From Hymenobacter daecheongensis DSM 21074 (lineage in GTDB: Bacteria; Bacteroidota; Bacteroidia; Cytophagales; Hymenobacteraceae), in the NCBI RefSeq assembly GCF_900141805.1, contig NZ_FQYN01000009.1, positions 124,001-188,000 on the forward strand: a stretch of DNA of 64,000 nucleotides, read 5' to 3'. Shown here piece after piece: positions 8,754 to 17,787 of the stretch. Below the pieces are notes generated by a model. It saw only the letters and a list, made by a program, of their open reading frames with translations, did not search any database and was not told where the DNA came from. The position numbers were made by a program, and so were the translations under genes. Each line of letters starts with the position of its first letter. Position 1 is the first letter of the stretch.

Positions 8754-9317
8754 ATGCAACTCCGGCAGCAGGTGAAAAAGTGGCTGACCCGCACGCTCGG
8801 GCTGCGGGCCGAGATGCCGCTGAGCTTCTACGCCCTGGACGTATTGTTTCGGCGCCTGCTGCGGCAGAATGCCGGCGTGCGGTGGGCCGTGCATCATACC
8901 AGCACCATTCGCAGCCCGCACCGGCTGGTGGTGGGGCAGGGCTGCTTCCCCGGCGACTCGCCCGGTGTCTACATCAACGCTGACAACGGCATTCACATCG
9001 GCGACTTTACCAACCTGGGCCCGCAGGTGGGCCTTATTTCGGCCAACCACGATGCCGTGAACAATGTCGGCCATGTGGCCGCCGCGCCCCTGCGCATCGG
9101 GCGCTTCTGCTGGCTGGGCATGGGAGCCGTAGTGCTGCCCGGCGTAGAACTGGGCGATTTTACCATAGTGGGGGCGGGGGCCGTGGTCACGCGCAGCTTC
9201 CCGGCGGGTCACTGCGTGGTGGCGGGCAACCCGGCCCGGCTGCTGAAACACCTGAACCAAGACGAATGCCATGCGCAAGCCCAACGCCGCTACGAGCAGC
9301 ACGCTGCTGGGCAATAG
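8754..9317 (+). CDS. Hexapeptide-repeat (left-handed beta-helix) acyltransferase
   Basis: 187 residues from ATG 8754 (MQLRQQ); a GTG at 8673 would add 27 residues with no homology-like character. The [LIV]-G-X4 hexapeptide pattern is clear (GIHIGDFTNLGPQVGLI, LRIGRFCWLGMGAVVLPG, GDFTIVGAGAVVTRSF), with the SANHD active-site-like histidine and the VVAGNPAR end typical of the WcaF/CatB/LacA group. These enzymes transfer acetyl or similar groups to sugars or antibiotics. The overlap with the flippase gene (47 nt) suggests it modifies a surface glycan. Confidence 0.88.
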   Translation: MQLRQQVKKWLTRTLGLRAEMPLSFYALDVLFRRLLRQNAGVRWAVHHTSTIRSPHRLVVGQGCFPGDSPGVYINADNGIHIGDFTNLGPQVGLISANHDAVNNVGHVAAAPLRIGRFCWLGMGAVVLPGVELGDFTIVGAGAVVTRSFPAGHCVVAGNPARLLKHLNQDECHAQAQRRYEQHAAGQ

Positions 9318-10680
9318 CGCCTATATTTTCCTGATTCGCTTTTTTCCCACGCTGGCCAGCGTGGTGGCGCTGGTGTGGCTGTCGCGCCACCTGGCCCCGG
9401 CTCACTATGGCCAATACCAGAGCTTCTGGGTGCAGTGGCAGGTGCTGCACGTGGTGGCCTGCCTGGGCCTGCCCACGCTGGTGCTCACCTACCCGGCGGC
9501 GCTGGTGAGCGGGCTGGTGCGGGGCATCAGGCGGCGGCAGGCGGCGGGGCTGGGGGTGTGGCTATTGGTGTCTGCCGGCGGGCTGATGGCGTTGCAGCTG
9601 CTGTCGGGGGCGCTGTTTGCGCCCTGGCAGGCGGGCGCTTTTCTGCTGCTGGGCGTGCCGGTGGCCGTGCTCGAAGCCTACGCGCTGCTGGGGCGGCAGC
9701 TGCGGCCTCTGGCGTTGCTGAATATAGCTTATGCCGGCCTGTTCGGCGCAGTTCATGCCTTGCTGGTGGCGCAGGTGCTGAGCAGCAGCGGGCTGATGAG
9801 CTGGCTGCTGGTGGGCAATGCGCTACGGCTGGCGGCCCTGGCTCAACTGGCCCGGCAGCACTACCGCCGCACGGCGGCTCCCGCGCCCGTAGCCCTGCAC
9901 ACGGTCCGGAGCCTGTGGTTTCATACGGCCCTGAATGAAGTGGTGCAGGTGCTGTTTCGCTGGGTCGATAAGTTCGTGCTGAACTTTCTGCTGCCCGCTG
10001 CCCTGTTTGCCCTCTACTTCAACGGAACGCTGGATGTGCCGTTTTTGCCCCTGCTGCTGGGCGCGGCCGGTAGTGCGCTGCTGCTGCATTTTGCCCAAGC
10101 CGACCTACCCGACACCGAGCGGCTGACTACCCTGAAAACGGCCGCCACGCTGCTCGGTGGCCTCGTATTTCCGGTGTTCTTCTTCCTGCTTTTCTTCCGC
10201 CACGAGCTGTTCGCCGTCGTGTTTGCGCACCGCTACGATGCCGCCGTGCCCCTGTTTCTTATTTCGGTGCTGGTGCTGCCGCTGCGGGCCTACAATTTCA
10301 CCGCGCTGCTGCAACACAAGGGGCAGGGGCGCACCATCACCCGCGGGGCCGTGCTGGATTTGCTGCTGGCCTTGGTGCTGATGTATCCGCTATACCGGCT
10401 GCTGGGGCTGGTAGGGGTGGCGCTGGCCTTTGTCATCAGCACCTACTGCCAGGCGGCCTACTACCTCGCGCACACGGCGCGGCTGCTGCGCGTGCGCTGG
10501 CCGGAGCTGGTGCCCTGGCGGGCCTGGCTGGGCCAGCTGCTGGGGTTTGGGCTGGGGCTGCTGGGGCTGCACGCGGTGCTCGGGCGGCTTTTCTCCCCGC
10601 AAGCAGCGCTATTGCTTGCGGGCAGCAGTGTAGGGGCGGTGGTGCTGCTATTGCTGTGGGTGGCCCGGCGCCGGCGCTGA
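9271..10680 (+). CDS. Polysaccharide/oligosaccharide flippase (Wzx/MATE-like membrane protein)
   Basis: 469 residues with 12 or more hydrophobic segments, starting with NSAYIFLIRFFPTLASVVALVWLSRHLAPAHYGQY-type first helix and GQYQSFW loop typical of the Wzx/RfbX branch. Such proteins flip lipid-linked oligosaccharides across the inner membrane. The start ATG 9271 lies 47 nt inside the acyltransferase gene, in another frame, so translation is probably coupled. Gly/Leu-rich with very high third-position GC. Exact substrate not predictable. Confidence 0.88.
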   Translation: MRKPNAATSSTLLGNSAYIFLIRFFPTLASVVALVWLSRHLAPAHYGQYQSFWVQWQVLHVVACLGLPTLVLTYPAALVSGLVRGIRRRQAAGLGVWLLVSAGGLMALQLLSGALFAPWQAGAFLLLGVPVAVLEAYALLGRQLRPLALLNIAYAGLFGAVHALLVAQVLSSSGLMSWLLVGNALRLAALAQLARQHYRRTAAPAPVALHTVRSLWFHTALNEVVQVLFRWVDKFVLNFLLPAALFALYFNGTLDVPFLPLLLGAAGSALLLHFAQADLPDTERLTTLKTAATLLGGLVFPVFFFLLFFRHELFAVVFAHRYDAAVPLFLISVLVLPLRAYNFTALLQHKGQGRTITRGAVLDLLLALVLMYPLYRLLGLVGVALAFVISTYCQAAYYLAHTARLLRVRWPELVPWRAWLGQLLGFGLGLLGLHAVLGRLFSPQAALLLAGSSVGAVVLLLLWVARRRR

Positions 10681-10723
10681 GTCACTTCCCGCGGTGGTAT
10701 TTAGCCAGCGCCACTTCCCACGC

Positions 10724-10772
10724 AAAAAAGCCGGGCCGGATGTCTTCTGACATCCGGCCCGGCTGGGTTTTC
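10724..10772. terminator. Bidirectional intrinsic terminator
   Basis: 15-bp perfect GC-rich stem (10730-10744 with 10749-10763), loop TTCT, with A6 on one side and GGGTTTTCC on the other. Placed between convergent genes ending at 10680 and 10791. Confidence 0.88.
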
Positions 10773-10790
10773 CGGCTATGCGGTGCCGCC

Positions 10791-12521
10791 TTACTTGGCT
10801 ACCACAAACCGCACCGTCTGGCTGGTTTCGCTGGTCGTCACGGTGGCCACGTACACGCCGTTTTTCAGCGAAGCCGGCAGGGCTAGCTGCTGCGGGCCCG
10901 CGACCAGACGGCCGGCCTCTAGGGTGGCTACCGTGCGGCCCACGGCATCTACGATGCGCACCGTGGCGGCATCGGCCCGCTTCAGCTCAAACGAAAGCAG
11001 CGCCTCGCCGGCCGTGGGGTTGGGGGCCACGCTCAGGCCCTGTACCTGATCGGCGGAAGCGGGTTTGGCAGCCAGCACCTGGCCGGGAATGTTGTAGCAG
11101 GTAATCTGGGGGTTGAAGTTAGTCCAGCCCTGAGCCCAGTTGGCGGTGCCGGCCGGGCCGAAAGCCCCGCGATAGATCCCCGTTGTGAAGAAGCTGCCGG
11201 CCAGTTTAGCATCCGTGAACGAGGCTCCGGCCACCAGCGGCGACGCTGCGGGCAGCGTGTAGTCGGGCGCTACGTTGTTGATGGTGGCATTGGCGTTGGC
11301 CGGATCCACGTTGTTGAAGTTGCTGGCATTCAGGCCCAGGCTGCTGCTGTTGGCATAGATGGTATTGCCCCGGCTAGCCTCGTTGAAATAAGCAGCCAGA
11401 TCCAGCGTGCTGCCGGCCTGCACCTGCAGCGGCGTGGTGCTGCCCGCCAGCACGTTGTTGCGCAGTACCAGCGCGCCGCTATTCAGGTTCGTTTCGGTGT
11501 TGGGAGTGGGGAAGGGGGCGGGGCTGTTGCTGGCCTGCAGATACAGCCCGATGGGGAAGCCGCTGAACACGGAGTTGAACACGCTGGTGGACGTGTTGCG
11601 GCGCAGGTGCATGGCGTGGCGGTACAGCGAGTTCAGCGACTGGCCGGCAGCCGGCGGAGGCAGAATTACCGTCACGTTCGAGAAGACCGGAGCCGTCAGG
11701 GGCTGCGCGTTGGTGCCCTGCGCGTCGTTGTCCGATTCGAAGGCGTTGGACTGCGAGGCATCCGCCGATGATGGGTCGCGCAGCACCAGGCCGTATTGCA
11801 CGTTGCCAGCGAAGCCTGCATCGGTGTCGAAGTCGTCGTCCAGCGCGTTCATAGCTACTAGGTACTTGGCATTCACCGTGCCGCCAAACCACTCAAAGGA
11901 GTCGTCGCCGGAGTACGAAACCTGCACGTACTCGATGGTGGTACCCGAGCCCACGCCACCCAGCGTCAGGCCGTTGATTTCGTTGTTGGTCGAGATCAGC
12001 ACGCCCGGAAACTCGATGCGCACATAGCGCAGCGTGCCGGAGTTGTCGTTCAGCACGGGCGCGTTGCCAACACCGGGGCCGTAGTTATAGCCCGTTACGC
12101 CCTCAATGGCCGGGTCGCCGGCAATGTTTTCTTGCGAGCGGCCCAGGATGATGATGCCACCCCAGTCGCCGCGGCGGCGGGCACCGGGGGCCTCATTGGA
12201 GGTAAATACAATGGGCTGAGAAGCCGTGCCGTTAGCTTCTAGCCGTGCCCCACGGGCAACGATGAGCGTTCCTTTAGACGATTTTTCGCCCTTGATAATG
12301 GTACCCGGTTCGATGGTGAGCGTGGCACCGGCCTGCACGGCCACGTTGCCCGACAGCAGGTAGATGTTGTTGCGCGTCCAAGTGGTGTTGGCCGTGATAT
12401 TACCCGTGACTACAACCGGCGCCGGTGGTGTTGAAGGGCAAGACGACTGGGCGTGTGCCTCTTGTGGAACCGTCGAAACAGTAGCCAGGGCCAGCAAGAT
12501 GGGGAGTAACAGCTTTTTCAT
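10791..12521 (-). CDS. Secreted beta-helix-like T9SS type A sorting domain protein
   Basis: 576 residues: signal peptide (1-25, ending AHAQ), a beta-rich body with repeated short strands (LTIEPGTIIKGEK, RGDWGGIIILGRSQ, GLTLGGVGSGTTIEYVQV) that looks like a right-handed parallel beta-helix, a D/N-rich stretch (MNALDDDFDTDAGF) that may bind calcium, and a C-terminal sorting domain (LSVAPNPTAGEALLSFEL ... FVVAK). It is exported by T9SS. It follows the TonB receptor gene on the same strand (gap about 130 nt with a hairpin), so the two may form an uptake or binding pair; there is no SusD-like gene. Confidence 0.88.
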   Translation of the reverse strand: MKKLLLPILLALATVSTVPQEAHAQSSCPSTPPAPVVVTGNITANTTWTRNNIYLLSGNVAVQAGATLTIEPGTIIKGEKSSKGTLIVARGARLEANGTASQPIVFTSNEAPGARRRGDWGGIIILGRSQENIAGDPAIEGVTGYNYGPGVGNAPVLNDNSGTLRYVRIEFPGVLISTNNEINGLTLGGVGSGTTIEYVQVSYSGDDSFEWFGGTVNAKYLVAMNALDDDFDTDAGFAGNVQYGLVLRDPSSADASQSNAFESDNDAQGTNAQPLTAPVFSNVTVILPPPAAGQSLNSLYRHAMHLRRNTSTSVFNSVFSGFPIGLYLQASNSPAPFPTPNTETNLNSGALVLRNNVLAGSTTPLQVQAGSTLDLAAYFNEASRGNTIYANSSSLGLNASNFNNVDPANANATINNVAPDYTLPAASPLVAGASFTDAKLAGSFFTTGIYRGAFGPAGTANWAQGWTNFNPQITCYNIPGQVLAAKPASADQVQGLSVAPNPTAGEALLSFELKRADAATVRIVDAVGRTVATLEAGRLVAGPQQLALPASLKNGVYVATVTTSETSQTVRFVVAK

Positions 12522-12585
12522 CGGAGCAAGGGTTAAAAAAACAGTGAGATAGGGGCAGTTCGTTGGTGGGGCGAAGGTCCGGAAT

Positions 12586-12615
12586 GAATACGCCCGCTGG
12601 ACCAGAGCGGGCGTT
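12586..12615 (-). other. Intercistronic hairpin between TonB receptor and beta-helix gene
   Basis: ACGCCCGCT/AGCGGGCGT arms with a short loop, but no good T-run on the minus strand. It could be a weak terminator or an RNA-processing element tuning the downstream gene. Confidence 0.45.
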
Positions 12616-12652
12616 ATGTTTTCGTTAGCGGCGTGTTACGTTTCCGTGTAGT

Positions 12653-15421
12653 CTAGAAGCGGTAGGTGAGGCCCAGGGTGCTGTAGCTGCCGCGGCGGTA
12701 GCGGCCAAAGTGCGTGTCGGCTTCCGGCGTGCCATCCGTAATCTTATTGTCGCGGTTCAGGTCCCAGCTCTGGCGTACGGGCTGATTGAGCAGGTCCTGA
12801 ATGCCGGCCTTGATTTCCAAATGCTGCCCCAGGCCCTTCGTCACGGAGAGGTCGATAATGTTGCGCGGCCGCTCAATCACGGAGAAGTTGTTGCTCCGGT
12901 CGCCCACCAGCAGAATGCGCGGGCCCACCACATTGTATTGCGCCGATACCTGCCAGTGCCGCTCATCATCCTGGTAGAACGTGCCCACGTTGAACACGTA
13001 CGGCGACTGGCCTTGCAGCGGGCGCTTCAGAATCTGGCGCTCATCGTCGCGCAGATTCACCTCGCTTTTGATGTAGGAAGCGTTCATTACAAAGTTGAGA
13101 CGCTGCAGAAAAGCGTTCTGGCTGGCTTGGGCCAGGCTTTTGCGCACTTCCACCTCCACACCGTAGTCGTAGGCGGTGGGGGCGTTGGCATAGCTCACGT
13201 TGATGGATTCGCTGCCCAGCGGCAAAATCGTCTGCTCGATGGCATCGCGGAAGTGCTTGTAGAATACGCCCACCGAAATCACTTCCGAGCGGGTAGGGTA
13301 GAACTCGTAGCGCAGGTCGCCGTTGTAGATGGTCGCCGTTTTCAACGAGTCGTTCCCCTGCACCCCGGTGTTGGCACTAAAGTCGTAGAAAACATAGTTG
13401 GCCACTTCCCGGAACTCCGGCCGGTTCACCGTTACGCTGCCACCCAGCCGCAGCAGCGACCGTTCGTTGAAGTTGTAAGCCGCGTTGAACGAGGGCATTG
13501 GAATGGTGCGAATCTCTTTGTAGTTGATACCGTCGCCATTGAGCAGGGTCTTGCGGTTGTACTCTACCCGCACACCGCCCGACACGTTGAACTTGTCGGA
13601 GATGGGAGCCACTGCGCCCACGTAGCCCGCCACCAGCGTGTTGGCAGCCTCGTAGCGGTCTTGCGGCAACGTGGCCTCGGCCAGCTTGAAGCCGCGCGGC
13701 CCGATGTTGGCCGCCGAAAACAGCTGCCCCACGGTAAGGGTGGAGTTAAGCAGCGACGGGTCAGTATTGGCATCGCTCACATAAGAGAAATACCGGTTAG
13801 CAAGGGTGCGGTCCTTCTGCTCGGTGTAGAAGCCGATGCGCAACTTGTATTTGTTGGCGCTCAGCGTGTCGCGGCCGGCCCAGCGCCGCTCCCACTGCCC
13901 GCTGGCCATGTATGTGTCCTCCTTCAGATTGGAGTAGAAGCGCGAAGCGTCAAACTGGTTGGGCGAGGCCACAATGTTCACCCGGAACGGGTCGGTGGTG
14001 CCGGCTATGCGCTGATTCTGGTAGCGGCGGTAGTCGGGCTCGTCGCGGAACACGTAGTTGTAGCCGCCGGCCCAGCTCAGGGTAGTATGCTCCTGCTTGC
14101 CCACTTCGTGCGTGCCCTGCAGCTGGCCCGAGTAGATGCTCCGGCTCTGGTAGTGCGTGGCGTACTCATCACGCTCCTGCTCCTGCGTGTTCAGCACGCC
14201 GGTCCGGTACACCACCTCATCGGTGCCATACTGGTTGAAAAAGTTGCGAAACTCCAAGCGGTTGCGGTTATTCAGGCGCAGCTGCCAGTTATGAATAATG
14301 CCCAGGCGCGTAGCCGCCAGCGAGCGGTCATCGTTGTAGTCATACCGCACGCTACGGGCCTGGGTTTCTTCCTGGTAGAGGTCGATGCGCTGGCGGACGA
14401 TGTTGTAGCGCTCCTGCGTGTTGGAATACGACAGCGACGTGACGTTGCTCAGGTATTTGCTGCCAATCTCAAATTTGCGGTTCAGCCCCAGCGACAGCCG
14501 CATATCCGGCCGCGAGCGGACCGTGCGCGGCTCCCAGGAGTTGGGCAGGCGCGTGCCAATTTCCTCCACTGAGCCGGACGTGGGCAACTGGCGCGGACCG
14601 TTGTCGTAGCCCAGCCAATCGGTTTTGGAGCGGTTGCTGCTCAGGAAGTTATTGAAGGTGGTGCCGTGGCGGGCCCAGCTGGAAAGGCTGAGCGTCGTCG
14701 AATTGTCCAGCACCGAGTTCTTGGTGTAGACTTTCACCACGCCGCCGCCCATCTCACCCGGCAGCTCCGGCGAGCCGGATTTGAAAATCAGCACCCGGTC
14801 AATTACCGACGAGGGTAGAATATCGAACGAGAACGAGCGGGTATCCACTTCTGCTGAGGGCGTGAGGGCATCGTTCAGCAGCACCGTATTATAACGCTCG
14901 GCCAGACCCCGAATCACGATGAAATTGTTGCTCTGCACCGTTACGCCCGGAATCCGCTTCACCACCTCGGCCGCGTCGCGGTCCAACGACTTTACTATCT
15001 GGTCGTTGCTAATTCCGCTCACCACCACTTCGCTGCGTTTCAGGTCCTGGATCAGGGCCACTTCGGTGCCCGTCTGCTTCTGGCCCGTCACCACCACTTC
15101 TTTCAGGTTCTGAGCGTTTTCCTCCATCACCCCGTTCAGGGTGGTTTTGGCCTCGGCCCGCACTACGATACCGTTGAAGTTCAGCGGCTTGTAGCCGATG
15201 TAGGTCATCGTAATGCTGTAGGTGCCAGGGTCCAGCTTCAGGTCATAATTGCCCTCCACATCCACGGGGGCAGCCTGCGTGGTGCCGGTCACCAGCACCG
15301 TAGCCCCAATCACGCCTTCTCCGGTCTTTTTATCCGTTACTTTGCCCCCGATAGAACCCTGTTGGGCCAGCAGCAAATGACTGAGTGTGAGCAAGAAAAA
15401 TAGTAGAGCAGAACGACGCAT
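12653..15421 (-). CDS. TonB-dependent outer-membrane receptor with carboxypeptidase-like regulatory domain
   Basis: 922 residues from ATG 15421 (MRRSALLFF). Domains in order: signal peptide (about 1-20), CarboxypepD_reg-like domain (SIGGKVTDKKTGEGVIGATV, about 24-105), plug domain (VVVSGISNDQIVKSLDRDAAEVVKRIPGV onward, about 130-235), and a C-terminal barrel ending in Phe (YSTLGLTYRF), the usual outer-membrane terminus. It should import a ligand using TonB energy. No SusD partner is adjacent; instead a T9SS-exported beta-helix protein follows. An in-frame start at 15487 adds residues without signal-peptide character and lies upstream of the -7 box, so it is rejected. Confidence 0.94.
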   Translation of the reverse strand: MRRSALLFFLLTLSHLLLAQQGSIGGKVTDKKTGEGVIGATVLVTGTTQAAPVDVEGNYDLKLDPGTYSITMTYIGYKPLNFNGIVVRAEAKTTLNGVMEENAQNLKEVVVTGQKQTGTEVALIQDLKRSEVVVSGISNDQIVKSLDRDAAEVVKRIPGVTVQSNNFIVIRGLAERYNTVLLNDALTPSAEVDTRSFSFDILPSSVIDRVLIFKSGSPELPGEMGGGVVKVYTKNSVLDNSTTLSLSSWARHGTTFNNFLSSNRSKTDWLGYDNGPRQLPTSGSVEEIGTRLPNSWEPRTVRSRPDMRLSLGLNRKFEIGSKYLSNVTSLSYSNTQERYNIVRQRIDLYQEETQARSVRYDYNDDRSLAATRLGIIHNWQLRLNNRNRLEFRNFFNQYGTDEVVYRTGVLNTQEQERDEYATHYQSRSIYSGQLQGTHEVGKQEHTTLSWAGGYNYVFRDEPDYRRYQNQRIAGTTDPFRVNIVASPNQFDASRFYSNLKEDTYMASGQWERRWAGRDTLSANKYKLRIGFYTEQKDRTLANRYFSYVSDANTDPSLLNSTLTVGQLFSAANIGPRGFKLAEATLPQDRYEAANTLVAGYVGAVAPISDKFNVSGGVRVEYNRKTLLNGDGINYKEIRTIPMPSFNAAYNFNERSLLRLGGSVTVNRPEFREVANYVFYDFSANTGVQGNDSLKTATIYNGDLRYEFYPTRSEVISVGVFYKHFRDAIEQTILPLGSESINVSYANAPTAYDYGVEVEVRKSLAQASQNAFLQRLNFVMNASYIKSEVNLRDDERQILKRPLQGQSPYVFNVGTFYQDDERHWQVSAQYNVVGPRILLVGDRSNNFSVIERPRNIIDLSVTKGLGQHLEIKAGIQDLLNQPVRQSWDLNRDNKITDGTPEADTHFGRYRRGSYSTLGLTYRF

Positions 15422-15445
15422 AGACCAGTGGTTTAAACCGTTTTG

Positions 15446-15453
15446 CAAAGCTA
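15446..15453 (-). promoter_or_regulatory. -7 box (TAGCTTTG) for the TonB receptor gene
   Basis: Reads TAGCTTTG on the minus strand, 24 nt upstream of ATG 15421, which also supports that start over the one at 15487. Confidence 0.6.
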
Positions 15454-15538
15454 TCCGCAGCCTGTTACGCGAATATTGCGGCAGCATTATGCTTGTGTTA
15501 TGCGCTGGCTAAGCCCTTCATATTCTGTCAGAAACCAC

Positions 15539-15546
15539 TACTTTTG
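15539..15546 (+). promoter_or_regulatory. -7 box (TACTTTTG) for yicC
   Basis: TACTTTTG with a TTC (one off TTG) at 15517-15519, 19 nt upstream. It lies after an upstream in-frame start at 15493, so it fixes the yicC start at 15571. Confidence 0.65.
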
Positions 15547-15570
15547 CGGCCGTTTTCCCTATCTCCGCCT

Positions 15571-16461
15571 ATGCTCCAATCCATGACCGGCTACGGAATC
15601 GCCCGTCGCGAAACCGACCACTACGCCGCTACCGTCGAAGTAAAATCGCTCAACTCCAAAACCCTCGACCTCAGCCTACGGCTCCCGCGCTTCCTGCATG
15701 ATCGGGAACTGGAAATTCGCAACCTGGTGACTAAGAGCCTGGTGCGCGGCAAGGTGAACCTCACGATGGACTTCACGCGCCCGCGCGGCGCGGCCCGCCT
15801 GGGTGTGGTGCTGAACCAGGAAAACCTGCTGGCGGCCTACAACGAGCTGGAGCAGGCCGCCGACTTGCTCGGGGCACCCAAAGATCAGCTGTTTGCCCTC
15901 GCCCTGCACCTGCCTGGCGTACTCCAGACTCCCAGCGCCGAGGCCGTAGAAGAGGAAACCGAAGTGAGCTGGGATGAGCTGCTGCCCCTGGTGCACGAGG
16001 CGCTGGAGCGCGTCAACCAGTTCCGCCGCGACGAAGGACAGACCCTGACCACCGAGATTCTGGGCTACGTGGCGCGCATCCGCGCCCAGCTCAGCGAAGC
16101 CGAGCGCTACGACCCCACCCGCATCGAGCTGGTGCGGCAGCGCCTGCAAACGCACCTGGCCGAGATTTCCGCCAACGAGCATTTCAACCCCATCCGCTTC
16201 GAGCAGGAGCTGCTCTACTATATTGAGAAGCTGGATATCGCCGAGGAAAAGGTGCGGTTGGGCAGCCATCTGCAGTACTTCATCGAAACTGTGGCCCTGC
16301 CCGAATACAGCGGAAAGAAATTAGCGTTTATTTCGCAGGAAATAGGCCGCGAAATCAACACTATCGGCTCCAAAGCCAACGATTCTACCCTCCAGCATCT
16401 GGTGGTCGGGATGAAGGAAGAGCTGGAAAAGATTAAGGAGCAGATCAACAATATTCTTTGA
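15571..16461 (+). CDS. yicC: YicC family endoribonuclease
   Basis: 296 residues beginning MLQSMTGYG, the hallmark N-terminus of YicC/YloC proteins. The conserved C-terminal DUF1732 region is present (LAFISQEIGREINTIGSKAND, ending KEELEKIKEQINNIL). Family members are oligomeric RNA-cleaving enzymes implicated in stress and sRNA turnover. In many bacteria yicC is followed by gmk (guanylate kinase); here it stands alone, followed by about 300 nt of non-coding DNA. Confidence 0.95.
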   Translation: MLQSMTGYGIARRETDHYAATVEVKSLNSKTLDLSLRLPRFLHDRELEIRNLVTKSLVRGKVNLTMDFTRPRGAARLGVVLNQENLLAAYNELEQAADLLGAPKDQLFALALHLPGVLQTPSAEAVEEETEVSWDELLPLVHEALERVNQFRRDEGQTLTTEILGYVARIRAQLSEAERYDPTRIELVRQRLQTHLAEISANEHFNPIRFEQELLYYIEKLDIAEEKVRLGSHLQYFIETVALPEYSGKKLAFISQEIGREINTIGSKANDSTLQHLVVGMKEELEKIKEQINNIL

Positions 16462-16771
16462 GTGCAACCGATCTGAAGCCCCGATGAAATTGAATTTTTA
16501 CCATGAAATTTGGCATAGTAATTTACTAATACAGAATTGATGCTGCCAGGAATCAGGCGCAGCCAATCCAAGCTTTAGCGTTCTTCGTAAATGGTCAGGA
16601 ACGCCTCTGGAGGCCGTTTTTAGGGCTAATGCATGTTACCCGCAAATTATTTTTACCCCAAACACTTGCGGGTTTAGAATTTGTGCGTAAATTGTGTTAT
16701 CCGAACAGAAGCCCTCTTCTAATCTGGTACTTACTCACGTTTTGAATTCCACCTTTTTTCAGTCTACAACT
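16462..16771. other. Intergenic region yicC / secreted protein gene
   Basis: 310 nt, AT-richer than the surroundings. A small inverted repeat (CCCGCAA at 16638, TTGCGGG at 16667) and an imperfect -7-like TAGAATTTG (one extra base between TA and TTTG) at about 16675 are the only marks I see. No gene or known RNA recognised. Confidence 0.45.
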
Positions 16772-17314
16772 ATGAAAAAAGCCTTACTCGCCCCCGTTCT
16801 GTGCCTGACGCTGATGCTGATGGCCTTCCGTCCATACGCTGAGGTCGAAATGATCAAAAAGCGCGTTCTGAGCGAGCGTGTCGAAGTGCTGATTCCCAAA
16901 GGCTTCGAGGTGATGAGCGAGCAGCAGATGGACTTTAACTATGCCAAAGCCCAGAGCCGTCCGAGCGTTATTTACACCAACAGCAAGGAGGCTTCCATCG
17001 CCTTTACCTATACCGACAACACGGCCGATCAGGACATGATTGACATGTACTCGGAGAACTTCTACAAGATGTACTCGAAGCAGTACAAGGAAGCGAAGTG
17101 GTTCAACAAAGGCGTGAAAGAGGTCAATGGCCGCAAAGTGGGCTACATGGAGCTGATGAAGCCTGAGCTGGGCCACGAAGTCTACAACCTGATTTTCTTC
17201 ACTGACGTGGAAGGCAAGCTGCTGATGTGCAACTTCACCTGCGCCGACCGTCAGAAGCCGGAGTGGGAAACGGTTGCCAAGCAGATCATGAACTCGTTCA
17301 AAACCAACGGGTAG
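16772..17314 (+). CDS. Small secreted protein of unknown function
   Basis: 180 residues from ATG 16772. A signal peptide (MKKALLAPVLCLTLMLMAF) is followed by about 155 residues with alternating charged and aromatic strands (VEVLIPKGFEVMSEQQ, SIAFTYTDNT, EVYNLIFFTDVEGKLL, WETVAKQIMNSF). The pattern of a beta-sheet with a final helix recalls PsbP/DcrB-like stress lipoproteins, but this is only a resemblance. No lipobox, so probably periplasmic. Single-gene unit with a terminator at 17349. Confidence 0.82.
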   Translation: MKKALLAPVLCLTLMLMAFRPYAEVEMIKKRVLSERVEVLIPKGFEVMSEQQMDFNYAKAQSRPSVIYTNSKEASIAFTYTDNTADQDMIDMYSENFYKMYSKQYKEAKWFNKGVKEVNGRKVGYMELMKPELGHEVYNLIFFTDVEGKLLMCNFTCADRQKPEWETVAKQIMNSFKTNG

Positions 17315-17348
17315 CAGACTTCTTTCCAGGTTCCCTGGAATGTATAAC

Positions 17349-17395
17349 AAACCCGGAATTGTTTGCTCCCGAGCCGACAATTTCGGGTTTATTGC
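17349..17395 (+). terminator. Terminator after the small secreted protein gene
   Basis: Arms AAACCCGGAATTG (17349-17361) and CAATTTCGGGTTT (17378-17390) with one non-Watson-Crick pair and a 16-nt loop. Confidence 0.6.
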
Positions 17396-17551
17396 GTTCT
17401 GTCGATTTGGATTGCCGTTCAATAGTTTATCCGGGCATTACATTCTGCAGCTTGCGGAATAACTGTAGTGAGGCGGCCGGCTTACTGTAAAACGGTCGAA
17501 AGAGCCGCAGCGCGGCGACAGGTTTATAGCAACCAGATAGGGAAAAGGAAC

Positions 17552-17607
17552 AAGCCGCGTAGGGGTGACAGAGCCGTTCAGGCGGTTCTGTCACCCCTAC
17601 ACGGCTT
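17552..17607. repeat. 25-bp inverted repeat hairpin
   Basis: Arms 17552-17576 and 17583-17607 are complementary except for two positions that can form G-U pairs, with a 6-nt loop, then TTTTC. Longer than an ordinary terminator. Confidence 0.75.
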
Positions 17608-17787
17608 TTCTGTCAAGCATGGCTGTTCTCCAGCCTAGGCGCGTGGGAACTCGCTTCGCTCGTCGCGGAACGGATTTCCGCACTACTTCGCGTACCACTG
17701 CCTGAAAGCTGCTTCAGATTCCCAGGTAGATGGTGGCGCTGCAAGGCCGTGCTAATGCCGGCTGGGGGCCGCGCTCGAACGGGTGGC

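Larger units (their letters stand above)
17315..17787. other. 473-nt gene-free region with two hairpins
   Basis: Contains a terminator at 17349, an unusually long hairpin at 17552-17607 and, from 17610 to 17787, GC-rich sequence with an open frame on the minus strand (67 codons) whose composition does not look coding. Nothing else recognised. Confidence 0.5.

Noticed and set aside
9271..9317. Frameshift joining the acyltransferase and flippase genes
   Set aside because: Both proteins are complete with normal ends; the 47-nt overlap in different frames is ordinary gene overlap.
12710..14572. A 620-codon open frame antisense to the TonB receptor gene
   Set aside because: It is a shadow of a strongly supported gene and lacks any domain character.
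10791..15421. TonB receptor plus neighbour as a SusC/SusD polysaccharide locus
   Set aside because: There is no SusD-like lipoprotein; the neighbour is a T9SS beta-helix protein. Also no glycoside hydrolase nearby.
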